Counted from the first letter of the stretch, positions 7,069-16,302 are shown. The stretch: DNA of 60,670 bases from JBFJKD01 sp041601945 (GCA_041601945.1 JBFIHG010000012.1:1-60670), one strand, 5' to 3'. Notes: generated from the letters alone by a model not told the origin. Translations and numbers: made by a program.

Positions 7069-8214
7069 TTAGTCGAGCTTGCCCACGTAGTGGCGGCCGA
7101 TAATCATCTTCATAATCTGCGCGGTGCCATCGCCAATTTGCAGGCCGAGTACATCCCGCAAACGCTGCTCAAAAGGTAGTTCGTTACTGTAACCGCCGTG
7201 ACCGTGCAGCAACAGGCATTGGTGGGCGATATCAAACGCCAGCTTGGGCGCCCACCACTTGGCCATGGCCGCTTCTTTGGTGTGGGGTTGCTTGTTAGCT
7301 TTTAACCAGATGGCCTTCAGGCACACCAGACGCGCGCCTTCCCAAAAGGTTTCCAGTTCGGCGAGGGGAAAGGTGACCCCCTGATTGGCGGCCAGGGGTT
7401 TGCCGAACGCTTTGCGCTCGGTGACATATATCCAGGTTTCGTCGAGGCATTTGCGCGCCAGTGCCAGGCATTGCAGGCCGATCAACGCGCGGCTGAAATC
7501 AAAACCGTGCATCACCTGAATAAAGCCCTTGCCTTCATCCCCCACGCGATACTTTTCGTGTACACGAACATTATCCAGAAACAGCGAGCCGCGGCCGACC
7601 ACCTTTTCGCCAACATCTTCAAAACGGGTGCGGGTCAGACCTTCGGCGCGCAGGTCCACGAGAAATGCGGTGACCCCGTGGGCTTTTTGTTCCGCCGTGC
7701 CAGTGCGTGCAAACAACAAACTGAAGTCCGCCTGGTCGGCGAGGGAAATGGAGGTTTTTTCCCCATTGAGAACGTAGTGATCCCCCTCTTTAACGGCTTT
7801 GACGATCAGATTGGCCGCATCCGAGCCGCCCCGAGGTTCAGTCAGGCCCAGAGAGCCCAATATTTGCCCGGCACACATGGCGGGGACAAATTCTTCCTGC
7901 GCTTCGGGTTGCGCAAACTGGACGATGCAGTCGGCCACCAGAGACGACATGATCTGGCAGTAGGCGACATTGAGGTCGCCCTCGGCAATGGCTTCGGTAA
8001 TCAGCGCGGACGTCACAAAGTCGAGTCCGCTACCCCCCAGGGTTTCCGGCACTTCCGGCGCAATAAAGCCCATCTGCCCCATCTGCGCCATCAGTGTGCG
8101 ATCGATGGCGCGATCCCCTTCCCGGGCCTGATAGAGCGGCGCTATTTTCTCACTGGAAAATTTGCGGGCACTGTCGATAATCGATTGCTGCAATGGCGAG
8201 AGGCCGAAGTCCAT
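7069..8214 (-). CDS. aliB: acyl-CoA dehydrogenase, probable cyclohexanecarboxyl-CoA dehydrogenase
   Basis: A 381-residue flavoprotein of the acyl-CoA dehydrogenase family and first gene of the operon. It would introduce the first ring double bond of cyclohexanecarboxyl-CoA. Visible are the FAD/substrate segment SLGLTEPRGGSDAAN, the C-terminal helices with QCLLLHGHGGYSNELPFEQ and the signature LGLQIGDGTAQIM. In that last motif most family members have EGT with the catalytic Glu; here it is Asp (about residue 362). The gene symbol rests on this context (badK-like, badI, badH, MarR gene) rather than on motifs unique to AliB. Confidence 0.7.
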   Translation of the reverse strand: MDFGLSPLQQSIIDSARKFSSEKIAPLYQAREGDRAIDRTLMAQMGQMGFIAPEVPETLGGSGLDFVTSALITEAIAEGDLNVAYCQIMSSLVADCIVQFAQPEAQEEFVPAMCAGQILGSLGLTEPRGGSDAANLIVKAVKEGDHYVLNGEKTSISLADQADFSLLFARTGTAEQKAHGVTAFLVDLRAEGLTRTRFEDVGEKVVGRGSLFLDNVRVHEKYRVGDEGKGFIQVMHGFDFSRALIGLQCLALARKCLDETWIYVTERKAFGKPLAANQGVTFPLAELETFWEGARLVCLKAIWLKANKQPHTKEAAMAKWWAPKLAFDIAHQCLLLHGHGGYSNELPFEQRLRDVLGLQIGDGTAQIMKMIIGRHYVGKLD

Positions 8215-8471
8215 GGGGGTGCTCCGCGTGGAGTCGACTACGCATTGAGTCGGCTAGTTGGTTGGCGAGGAAATTGGCAGACGACATGATAGGAAAATTG
8301 GGCGATTTATGTCAACACCTTGCCATATTAATTTGTGCGATTACAATACAGCGATCAATTTCTGTGATTTGCACTTGTTAGCGTGGATGGCCAGTAAGCA
8401 CCCGCTGAACCCGTCGCGCTTCGTATCCGCGCACTTACTCCGCGCATTTACGCGCCCTTTTAAGGATGCCC
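8215..8471. promoter_or_regulatory. divergent control region between the aliB operon and the MarR gene
   Basis: A 257-bp, AT-richer stretch with no ORF of note, from which the catabolic operon reads left and the MarR-family gene reads right. Both promoters must lie here. A 14-bp palindrome at 8333-8346 is the best operator candidate. Confidence 0.6.
8333..8346. promoter_or_regulatory. candidate MarR-type operator
   Basis: TTGTGCGATTACAA has inverted TTGT/ACAA arms around six bases, the size of site MarR-family dimers bind. A related half-site, CAATTTCTGTGATTTG, follows at about 8356-8371. The assignment is by position and symmetry only. Confidence 0.4.
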
Positions 8472-8945
8472 ATGCCCGCTACCAGCACCCGCCATCAAGA
8501 TAGCAGCCATCACGACACCAGCAATAAACTGTTTTTCAGGCTATTTCAGGCGGTGAATATTATTCATCGCACCGGTACACAAGCTTTGAAACAATTCGAT
8601 ATCAGTACGCAGCAATGGTCCGTGCTGGGGGCGCTGTCGCGGGAGGGCTGCGAAGGGGGTATGACGGTCAATGAATTGTCCGATTATTTGCTGGTGAGCC
8701 GCCAGAACCTGACCGGGGTGCTGGGCCGTATGGAGCGGGGTGGCTATATTGCGCGGCAGGTGAATCCCCGGGATCAGCGTTCCCGCCACATCACCCTTAC
8801 GGCTCGCGGTGGCGAGGTGTGGCAAAGTATTCAGCCGGCCATCGCAGATTTCTATGAAGCCAGCTTGCAGGGGATTGACGAGGGGCAGCAACTGCAAACC
8901 ATTGCGCTACTCGACGATTTAATTGGCAATATGAAACGGCCTTAG
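8472..8945 (+). CDS. MarR-family transcriptional regulator (BadR-like position)
   Basis: A 157-residue winged-helix regulator: helical N-terminus, TVNELSDYLLVSRQNLTGVLGRM as recognition helix region and the wing PRDQRSRHITLT. MarR proteins usually repress a divergent operon and leave DNA when a pathway compound binds. In R. palustris the MarR protein BadR controls alicyclic-acid genes through a CoA-ester ligand, and this gene is divergent from the equivalent operon. The ATG at 8472, five bases after AAGGA, was preferred to the one at 8466. Confidence 0.85.
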   Translation: MPATSTRHQDSSHHDTSNKLFFRLFQAVNIIHRTGTQALKQFDISTQQWSVLGALSREGCEGGMTVNELSDYLLVSRQNLTGVLGRMERGGYIARQVNPRDQRSRHITLTARGGEVWQSIQPAIADFYEASLQGIDEGQQLQTIALLDDLIGNMKRP

Positions 8946-8949
8946 GGAA

Positions 8950-9426
8950 ATGCCAGCGATGCAGATAACCGAGCGGGATCAACACTGGATGACGCGGGCG
9001 TTGGCGTTGGCCCGCGAGGCGGAAGCGGCGGGCGAAGTGCCGGTGGGTGCGGTGTTGATAGCGGGTGACGAGGTGCTGGGGGAAGGCTGGAACAGTCCGA
9101 TTGGCACCTGTGATCCCAGTGCCCATGCGGAAATTCAGGCATTGCGTAGTGCTGGTCGCAAGCTCGGTAATTATCGCCTGCCGGGCACGACTCTGTATGT
9201 GACCATTGAGCCCTGCGCCATGTGTGTGGGCGCCATGGCCCATGCCCGCGTTGAGCGTCTGGTGTTTGGTGCCACCGAAACCAAAGGCGGTGCAGTCACC
9301 AGCCGCGCCACCTTGCTGGATAACGGCTGGTTCAACCATCGTATGCAATGGACGGGCGGTGTGCTTGCCGAGCAGTGCAGCGAATTGATGAGTGAATTTT
9401 TTCGGCGCCGCCGCGAGCGCGAATAA
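8950..9426 (+). CDS. tadA: tRNA-specific adenosine-34 deaminase
   Basis: Converts the wobble adenosine of tRNA-Arg(ACG) to inosine. The 158-residue protein has the zinc-deaminase motifs HAE (59-61) and PCAMC (88-92; Cys89 and Cys92), plus CDPSAH and the family segment RATLLDNGWFNHR. It starts four bases after the MarR gene stop and may be translated in part from the same message. A second in-frame ATG at 8959 is equally plausible as start. Confidence 0.95.
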   Translation: MPAMQITERDQHWMTRALALAREAEAAGEVPVGAVLIAGDEVLGEGWNSPIGTCDPSAHAEIQALRSAGRKLGNYRLPGTTLYVTIEPCAMCVGAMAHARVERLVFGATETKGGAVTSRATLLDNGWFNHRMQWTGGVLAEQCSELMSEFFRRRRERE

Positions 9427-9457
9427 GTGTCCGTGGTTCTCACCGACTGTCCCGAAA

Positions 9458-9485
9458 ATCCAGTTCCCTAGATCCAGTTCCCTAG
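9458..9485. repeat. 14-bp tandem duplication at the mltF stop codon
   Basis: ATCCAGTTCCCTAG occurs twice without mismatch (9458-9471, 9472-9485). The TAG stop of mltF (9484-9482, minus strand) lies in the right-hand copy. Confidence 0.9.
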
Positions 9486-10939
9486 AGAGGCATTAAAATA
9501 TCGTTACGCCAACCTTGCGTGTTGGACGAGGGAACATCTTGTTGTGCGGTGAGGCGTGCCTGTTCCAGGGCGTGCCACTGCAAGATGGTGCGGTAGTGGC
9601 GAATATTTTGCACGAAGTGTACGGGTTCAGTACCGCGGGCGACGCCGTGCTTTACGCTTGAATAATATTTACGTTGGGACAGTAACGGCAAATGTTTACG
9701 CACATCCCGCCAGCGGTTGGGGTTCATGCCGGCGCGCTCGGTGAGCACCCGCGCGTCCTCCAGATGCCCCAGCCCAATGTTGTAGGCCGCCAGCGCCAGC
9801 CAGGTGCGATCCGGCTCGACAATGGCAGCGGGAATGCGCGCCTTGGTTTGCAATAAATACTCGACCCCACCGCGTAAACTCTGTTCCGCATCGAGGCGAT
9901 CGCTAACCCCCATCTCCCGGGCGGTATCTGTGGTCAACATCATCAGGCCGCGCACTCCGGTGGGGGATGTGGCGCGCGGATTCCAGTGGGATTCCTGATA
10001 GGCGATAGCGGCGACCAAATGCCAGTCGAGCCCGTAACGCTGTGCAACATCCTCAAACATAGTCTGGAATTCGGGGAGTTTGCTGGCCACCCTTTTCACA
10101 AATAACTGCGAGCCACCGATGCTAAATCCATCCGTGTGATCAAAAAACCGCTCCTCCAGACGCGCCAGATGCCCGCTCGTCTGATACTCGTGTAAAAATG
10201 CGTTGGCCGCCTGTACCAGTGTGTCATCCCCATAGTTGGGAAATGCCCAGGCGATGGGTTCCGGTGCGGTTAAATCGAAAGCCGCCCGCGCTTTCGGGTA
10301 AAGGCTGCGATCGATATCAAAGGCGGAAGAATCGACGATGGCGTAGTCGGCATCGCCGTCGTGCACCATTTGCATTAACTCCAGCATTTCGGTGTTTGGC
10401 AACTCTTGCCACTCCAGTTGCGGGTGCTCGATTTTCAGGCGCGTCAGGGTTTCTGTGTGAGAACTACTGGCGATAGCGACCAGGCTACCGCCGATTAAAT
10501 CTTCCACAGAGTTGGGGCGCCGGGCGTGGAGCCGGTAAATAAGTTTTTGCGTGACGGTCTGATAGGAGGTGGAAAAGCGTGCGCGCGACTGTCGCTCCGC
10601 GGTCGCGGTGAGTCCGGCCGCGGCGAAATCGCCCCGTGGCCCTCCCAGAGCAATAAAAATCGTGTTGAGGTTATCGATCACCGAGACTTCGAGCTTGACC
10701 CCCAGGTAGTTGGCAAACGCGCGGGCGAGCACATACTCAAAACCGTTCTCTCCTTTGGCATCCGTGTAGTAGGTGGTCGGGCCGGTGAAGGTGATCATGC
10801 GCAGCACGCCGTTGGACTGAATGATTTCCAGCGTGGTGGGCGCGCGGCTCGCGGTTAATCCGGCGCAGGCCAGGAACACGGCCAGTGATAACAGCAGGCG
10901 TCGGGTTGCACGTTTAAGGTGAAAGAATCTTAATCGCAT
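9482..10939 (-). CDS. mltF: membrane-bound lytic murein transglycosylase F
   Basis: A 485-residue periplasmic enzyme that cleaves peptidoglycan strands to 1,6-anhydro ends. After a signal peptide (about residues 12-33, ATRRLLLSLAVFLACAGL) comes an ABC-type solute-binding module (about 40-265), then a lysozyme-like SLT domain with the catalytic Glu in YQESHWNP and the following GVRGLMMLT and AAYNIGLGHL. This two-domain order is specific to MltF. The ATG at 10939 gives a proper signal peptide; the open frame extends another 41 codons upstream. Family members are regulators as well as lytic enzymes. Confidence 0.93.
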   Translation of the reverse strand: MRLRFFHLKRATRRLLLSLAVFLACAGLTASRAPTTLEIIQSNGVLRMITFTGPTTYYTDAKGENGFEYVLARAFANYLGVKLEVSVIDNLNTIFIALGGPRGDFAAAGLTATAERQSRARFSTSYQTVTQKLIYRLHARRPNSVEDLIGGSLVAIASSSHTETLTRLKIEHPQLEWQELPNTEMLELMQMVHDGDADYAIVDSSAFDIDRSLYPKARAAFDLTAPEPIAWAFPNYGDDTLVQAANAFLHEYQTSGHLARLEERFFDHTDGFSIGGSQLFVKRVASKLPEFQTMFEDVAQRYGLDWHLVAAIAYQESHWNPRATSPTGVRGLMMLTTDTAREMGVSDRLDAEQSLRGGVEYLLQTKARIPAAIVEPDRTWLALAAYNIGLGHLEDARVLTERAGMNPNRWRDVRKHLPLLSQRKYYSSVKHGVARGTEPVHFVQNIRHYRTILQWHALEQARLTAQQDVPSSNTQGWRNDILMPL

Positions 10940-11137
10940 GATTCGATAAGTCGCCCCGAGATCGCCACAGGGGCAAGAGTAGTGGGAGTCGTAGCCCGGT
11001 TCAACCGTTGTTTGATGCCGCTCCCTGTGGTTGTGATCCACGCCCCAATCCCGATTCAGCACATTTGCAAGCTGCCCACGGCAACCATTTTCAGTACAAT
11101 ACGCGCTCTTCTTTCCCGTCCTGTTGAGAGCCCATTG

Positions 11138-14100
11138 ATGTTGATTCTGCGCGGCGCGCCGGCACTGTCTTTATTCCGTAGACAAAAACTCCACGCGACG
11201 CTGGTAGACGCAGCACCAACGGTACAGTCGGTTTACGCGGAGTACGTGCATTTCGCGGTTGTCGATGGGGAATTGTCCGCTCCTGAGCACGGCGTGCTAG
11301 AGGCGCTACTGCGCTACGGCCCGCACACCGCAACGGAAGCGGCGACGGGTACGCTGTTTTTGGTGGTGCCCCGGGTAGGCACGATTTCCCCCTGGTCCAG
11401 CAAGGCCACTGATATCGCTCATAACGCCGGGTTGTCGACCTTGCGTCGGGTTGAGCGTGGCATTGGTTATTACGTGACATTTACCCAGCAACCGGACGCG
11501 GCCACCAGCCGCCGCATGGCGACGTTGTTGCACGATCCCATGGTGGAAACTGTGTTCGACGAACTGTCGCAGGCACAGGCGTTATTCAATACGGAGCAGC
11601 CCCGTTCCCTGACGTTGGTGGATGTGATGGGTCAGGGACGGGCTGCGCTCGACGCGGCCAACACTCAGTTAGGGCTTGCGCTGGCGGCGGACGAAATCGA
11701 TTACCTGACCGAGAGTTTCCAGCAGTTGCAACGCAATCCCAGCGATGTCGAGTTGATGATGTTTGCGCAGGCCAATTCGGAACATTGTCGCCACAAAATT
11801 TTTAACGCCACCTGGACACTGGATGGCGATCTACAGACCGACTCCCTGTTTGCGATGATTAAAAACACCCATCGCGCAAACGGCGCGAACGTGCTGTCTG
11901 CCTATTCTGATAATGCCGCGGTGGTAGCGGGCAGCACCGCGGGCCGATTTTATCCAGGCCCAACTGACCATATATACGGCTATCAACAGGAGCCGGTGCA
12001 TCTGTTGATGAAGGTGGAAACCCATAATCATCCCACGGCTATTGCACCGTACCCCGGTGCGGGTACTGGCTCGGGGGGTGAAATTCGCGACGAGGGCGCG
12101 GTGGGCAGAGGCTCCAAGCCGAAAGTGGGTCTGACCGGCTTTTCGGTTTCCAATCTGAAAATTCCCGGTTATTGCCAACCCTGGGAACAGGATTACGGCA
12201 AACCCCAGCGCATTGCCTCGGCATTGGACATTATGCTGGAGGGTCCGATTGGCGGCGCCGCTTTTAACAACGAGTTTGGGCGTCCCAATCTGTGCGGCTA
12301 TTTTCGCACCTTTGAAATGTCTCACGACGGCGAACAACGGGGTTATCACAAACCGATTATGGTCGCCGGTGGCTACGGCAATATACGTGCGGATCACGTG
12401 GATAAGCCGCCATTTGCGCCCGGCTGTAAACTGATAGTGCTGGGTGGCCCGGCCATGTTGATAGGGCTCGGTGGTGGCGCCGCGTCGTCCATGACCTCCG
12501 GCACCAGCGCGGAAGACCTCGATTTTGCCTCGGTGCAGCGCCAGAATCCGGAGATGCAGCGCCGTTGTCAGGAAGTGATCGATCGGTGTTGGCAGTTGGG
12601 GGCGAATAATCCCATCGCGTTTATTCACGACGTGGGGGCTGGCGGGTTGTCAAACGCGTTTCCCGAACTGGTCAAGGATGGTGGCTGCGGCGGTCGTTTT
12701 GAGTTGCGTGAGGTGCCCTGTGACGAACCGGGTATGTCGCCACTGGAGATATGGTGCAACGAATCCCAGGAGCGCTACGTGCTCGCTGTCGCACCCCAGC
12801 ATTTACAACAGTTTATTGAGTTGTGTGCGCGCGAGCGTTGTCCGGTGGCGGTGGTGGGTGAAGCTATCGCCGACAAAAAGCTGCTGCTCAACGACCAGCT
12901 TTTTGACGCGCAGCCGGTGGACTTGCCCATGGCCGTGCTGTTTGGCAAGCCGCCCAAAATGCATCGCGAAGCGGGCCGCCACTATGCGCCGACCCAATCT
13001 TTTGATACGCGGGAAATCGCGCTCGACGAAGCGGTGCGACGGGTCCTGAGTCACCCGACGGTAGCCAGTAAAAGTTTTTTGATCACCATCGGCGATCGCT
13101 CCATTACCGGCATGGTGGCGCGGGATCAAATGGTCGGCCCCTGGCAGGTGCCGGTCGCGGATTGCGCGGTGACCACGGTGTCGTTTGACAGCAACGCGGG
13201 TGAAGCAATGGCCATGGGTGAACGCACGCCGTTGGCATTGCTCGACGCCCCTGCGTCGGCGCGCATGGCGGTGGGGGAGGCGCTGACCAATATTGCGGCG
13301 GCGCGTATTGCACAGATAGGGGATATCAAGCTGTCAGCCAACTGGATGTGCGCGGCGGGACATCTCGGCGAAGATGAAAAACTGTATCGCGCTGTGCAGG
13401 CCATTGGTATGGATCTGTGCCCGCAACTGGGTATTGCCATTCCAGTAGGCAAGGATTCCATGTCCATGCGCACCGTATGGCGCGAGGGCGATGAAAACGG
13501 TGAACTGGAAAAAGCGGTGACGGCGCCCTTGTCGTTGATAGTGTCGGCGTTCGCACCCGTACTGGATGTGCGCAAAACGGTCACACCGCAATTGCGCACG
13601 GATTGCGGTAACACCCGGCTGCTGTATATCGATCTGGGTGGCGGGCAATCTCGCATGGGCGGGTCGATTCTGGCGCAAACCTGGAGTCAACTCGGCGACA
13701 GGGCGCCGAATCTGGATCATCCACAACAGATGCGCAAATTTTTCGATGTGATGCAGGCGAGTCTGGAAGCAGAGCAAATACTTGCCTACCACGATCGATC
13801 AGACGGCGGACTGTTGGCCACACTGGTGGAGATGAGTTTCGCCGGACACATCGGCATCACCCTTGAGCTGCCACCCGGCGTCGATCCTGTAGCCTTCCTG
13901 TTTAACGAGGAACTGGGGGCTGTGGTGCAAGTAGCTGAAGCGCAGATCGAGCCACTGCTTGAGCGATTTCGACAGGCGGGTATGGGGGACGCGATTCAGC
14001 CTGTCGGCACGCTAAATACCACTGACACAATTAACGTCAGGCAGGACGGAGCGGATTTGTTCAGCGCGTCCCGCGTCGAATTACAGCAGCTGTGGGCGCA

Positions 14101-15025
14101 AACCAGTTTTCGACTGCAATCCCTGCGGGATAACCCCGAATGTGCCCTGCAGGAATATTCAGGTATCGCCGCGCCGGATCCCGGTTTGAGTGCGGCGCTC
14201 ACTTACGCCATCGACGATGACGTTGCCGCGCCGTTTATTGCCCGCGGGGTGCGGCCGCGTATGGCGATTCTGCGCGAGCAGGGCGTCAATGGCCAACTGG
14301 AAATGGCGGCGGCGTTTGATCGCGCCGGGTTCAGCGCAATCGACGTGCATATGAGCGATATTCTGTCCGGAAAAATCACCCTGGGTGAGTTTCAGGGCTT
14401 GGTGGCCTGCGGTGGTTTCTCCTATGGCGATGTGCTCGGCGCGGGGGAGGGCTGGGCCAAGAGCATTCTGTTTAATAGTCGTGCGCGGGATCAGTTTGCG
14501 CAATTTTTTACGCGTCCCGACAGCTTTACCCTGGGCGTCTGTAACGGCTGCCAGATGCTGGCCAATCTGCGGGAGTTGATCCCCGGCGCCGAAGACTGGC
14601 CGCATTTTGTGCGCAACCTGTCGGAGCAATTTGAAGCGCGGGTTGCGTTGGTTAGAATTGACCCGTCGGCGTCCCTGTTTCTGGCGGATATGGCGGGTTC
14701 CCATCTTCCCATAGCCGTGGCCCACGGCGAGGGTCGCGCCGAATTTGCCGATGCGCAGCAGTTAGCCCGTTTACAGCAATCCGGGCGCGTGGCCCTGCGC
14801 TATATCGACAATCAACTGGCAGTGACCGAACGTTACCCGGCCAACCCCAATGGTTCGCCGCAAGGTATCGCAGGGGTGGTCAGTAGCGACGGTAGAGTAA
14901 CGCTGATGATGCCGCATCCGGAACGGGTGTTTCGCGCGGTAACTAATTCCTGGCATCCTGACGAGTGGCGTGAGGACGGTGCCTGGTTACGTATGTTTCG
15001 CAACGCGAGGGTTTTTGTAGCATGA
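11138..15025 (+). CDS. purL: phosphoribosylformylglycinamidine synthase
   Basis: Catalyses the ATP- and glutamine-dependent fourth step of purine synthesis. At 1295 residues it matches the single-chain gammaproteobacterial enzyme: N-terminal domain from MLILRGAPALS, the synthetase core with EVETHNHPTAI-type substrate segment and GAGTGSGGEIRDEGA, and a C-terminal class I glutaminase with nucleophile Cys in GVCNGCQML and the MPHPER histidine. The start at 11138 matches family N-termini; the frame is open further upstream. A TACAAT box at 11095-11100 is a possible -10 element. The final TGA overlaps the cnoX ATG. Confidence 0.97.
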   Translation: MLILRGAPALSLFRRQKLHATLVDAAPTVQSVYAEYVHFAVVDGELSAPEHGVLEALLRYGPHTATEAATGTLFLVVPRVGTISPWSSKATDIAHNAGLSTLRRVERGIGYYVTFTQQPDAATSRRMATLLHDPMVETVFDELSQAQALFNTEQPRSLTLVDVMGQGRAALDAANTQLGLALAADEIDYLTESFQQLQRNPSDVELMMFAQANSEHCRHKIFNATWTLDGDLQTDSLFAMIKNTHRANGANVLSAYSDNAAVVAGSTAGRFYPGPTDHIYGYQQEPVHLLMKVETHNHPTAIAPYPGAGTGSGGEIRDEGAVGRGSKPKVGLTGFSVSNLKIPGYCQPWEQDYGKPQRIASALDIMLEGPIGGAAFNNEFGRPNLCGYFRTFEMSHDGEQRGYHKPIMVAGGYGNIRADHVDKPPFAPGCKLIVLGGPAMLIGLGGGAASSMTSGTSAEDLDFASVQRQNPEMQRRCQEVIDRCWQLGANNPIAFIHDVGAGGLSNAFPELVKDGGCGGRFELREVPCDEPGMSPLEIWCNESQERYVLAVAPQHLQQFIELCARERCPVAVVGEAIADKKLLLNDQLFDAQPVDLPMAVLFGKPPKMHREAGRHYAPTQSFDTREIALDEAVRRVLSHPTVASKSFLITIGDRSITGMVARDQMVGPWQVPVADCAVTTVSFDSNAGEAMAMGERTPLALLDAPASARMAVGEALTNIAAARIAQIGDIKLSANWMCAAGHLGEDEKLYRAVQAIGMDLCPQLGIAIPVGKDSMSMRTVWREGDENGELEKAVTAPLSLIVSAFAPVLDVRKTVTPQLRTDCGNTRLLYIDLGGGQSRMGGSILAQTWSQLGDRAPNLDHPQQMRKFFDVMQASLEAEQILAYHDRSDGGLLATLVEMSFAGHIGITLELPPGVDPVAFLFNEELGAVVQVAEAQIEPLLERFRQAGMGDAIQPVGTLNTTDTINVRQDGADLFSASRVELQQLWAQTSFRLQSLRDNPECALQEYSGIAAPDPGLSAALTYAIDDDVAAPFIARGVRPRMAILREQGVNGQLEMAAAFDRAGFSAIDVHMSDILSGKITLGEFQGLVACGGFSYGDVLGAGEGWAKSILFNSRARDQFAQFFTRPDSFTLGVCNGCQMLANLRELIPGAEDWPHFVRNLSEQFEARVALVRIDPSASLFLADMAGSHLPIAVAHGEGRAEFADAQQLARLQQSGRVALRYIDNQLAVTERYPANPNGSPQGIAGVVSSDGRVTLMMPHPERVFRAVTNSWHPDEWREDGAWLRMFRNARVFVA

Positions 15026-15876
15026 ATGAACACGTTATTGATGTCACCGAACAAAACGCACAGCAGGTATTGCTCGACGAATCGTCCCGACGCCTGGTGT
15101 TAGTCGACTTTTGGGCGGATTGGTGCGCACCGTGCAAGGCGTTGATGCCGGTTCTCGAAAAGTTGGCCAATGAGTACGGCGGGCAGTTTCTGCTGGCCAA
15201 GGTGAACGCCGATCAGCAACAGATGATTGCCGAACAGTTTGGCGTGCGCAGTTTGCCCACGGTGATTCTGATGAAGGATGGACAGCCGGTGGATGCGTTT
15301 CAGGGGGTTCAGCCGGAGAAAAACATTCGCGAACTGCTCGATACCCATCTGCCCAAACCCTGGGACGGGATGCTGGCCGAGGCGGAAACCCATCTGGCAG
15401 CCGGCGCGTTTAACGAGGCGTTGCCCCTGTTGCGCCAGGCCTACGAGGCGTCCACACAGCGCACCGATATCGCCCTTGCGCTCGCCCACACCTGGTTGCA
15501 GTTGCAGCGCACTGACGAAGCGGAGGCGATTCTCAAGGCCGTGCCAATTCAGGATCGCGACGCCCATTACGAACAGTTGATGGCACAGCTGGAATTGCGC
15601 CGCCAGGCGGGTAAAGCACCTGAAATAGAAGTGCTCGAACAGCGTCTTAAAAACGAACCGGATAACCATGAGCTGGCCTGCCAGTTGGCGATACAGCTCA
15701 GCGAACATGGCCATCACAAAGACGCCCTGGAAATTTTACTGGCGGTGCTCAGAACGGATTTAAATTTTCAGGACGGCGGTGCAAAAAAACTATTTCTGGA
15801 TGTGCTGGCGGCCCTCGGCAAGGGCGATCCCATGGCGGTCCAGTTTCAGCGCAAGTTTTTTACCCTGCTGCACTAA
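15022..15876 (+). CDS. cnoX: thioredoxin-TPR co-chaperone CnoX (YbbN)
   Basis: A 284-residue cytosolic holdase that protects proteins from oxidative aggregation and passes them to GroEL or DnaK. Residues 1-110 form a thioredoxin domain with an intact WCAPC site (unlike E. coli CnoX, where it is degenerate), followed by helical TPR repeats to the end, including LRQAYEASTQRTDIALALA. The start codon overlaps the purL stop (ATGA), so translation is probably coupled, although the functional link with purine synthesis is unclear. Confidence 0.9.
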   Translation: MNEHVIDVTEQNAQQVLLDESSRRLVLVDFWADWCAPCKALMPVLEKLANEYGGQFLLAKVNADQQQMIAEQFGVRSLPTVILMKDGQPVDAFQGVQPEKNIRELLDTHLPKPWDGMLAEAETHLAAGAFNEALPLLRQAYEASTQRTDIALALAHTWLQLQRTDEAEAILKAVPIQDRDAHYEQLMAQLELRRQAGKAPEIEVLEQRLKNEPDNHELACQLAIQLSEHGHHKDALEILLAVLRTDLNFQDGGAKKLFLDVLAALGKGDPMAVQFQRKFFTLLH

Positions 15877-15907
15877 ATATGTATTAACCGCAAGCGGTAG
15901 CTGACGG

Positions 15908-16234
15908 ATGTATAAACTCAGTTTCTATGTTCCTGAAAGTCATCTTGAGGCGGTCAAGGACGCGGTGTTTGCGGCGGGCGCTGGCGGCATTGGCACCTAC
16001 GATCGCTGTTGTTGGCAGACCCTCGGCCAGGGGCAGTTTCGACCCTTGCAGGGCAGCCAGCCGTTTATTGGCGAGTTAGATGTTGTACAAACGGTGGCCG
16101 AGTACAAAGTGGAAATGGTTTGCGCAGACCAATTAGTCGAACAAGTCATTGCCGCGTTGCGACAGACACATCCCTACGAAGAACCGGCCCTTGATCTGGT
16201 GCGCCTCGAGCCAATTCCGGCCTCCGAAAACTGA
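15908..16234 (+). CDS. NIF3/YqfO-like small protein
   Basis: A 108-residue protein of the group often annotated as NGG1-interacting factor 3, corresponding to the CutA-like inserted domain of YqfO/NIF3 standing alone. Typical stretches are YKLSFYVPESHLEAVKDAVF at the start, GAGGIGTYDRCCWQT and THPYEEPALDLVRL near the end. The metal-binding NIF3 halves are absent. Function is not established; small ring-forming sensor proteins share the fold. Confidence 0.85.
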   Translation: MYKLSFYVPESHLEAVKDAVFAAGAGGIGTYDRCCWQTLGQGQFRPLQGSQPFIGELDVVQTVAEYKVEMVCADQLVEQVIAALRQTHPYEEPALDLVRLEPIPASEN

Positions 16235-16273
16235 TCCTCCCCTTGATCTCGCGCAACTGTCGTGCAGGCGGTG

Positions 16274-16302
16274 GTTGAATTTGCCGTGCTTCACCCCAAA
16301 AT
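16274..16302 (+). promoter_or_regulatory. candidate heat-shock (sigma-32) promoter of clpB
   Basis: GTTGAAT (16274-16280), a 13-base spacer and CCCCAAAAT (16294-16302) resemble the CTTGAAA and CCCCAT-T elements. The transcript start would be near 16308, about 40 bases before clpB. Confidence 0.6.

Noticed and set aside
12000..12628. Long antisense ORF inside purL
   Set aside because: purL is a complete, highly conserved gene; the antisense frame is a shadow.
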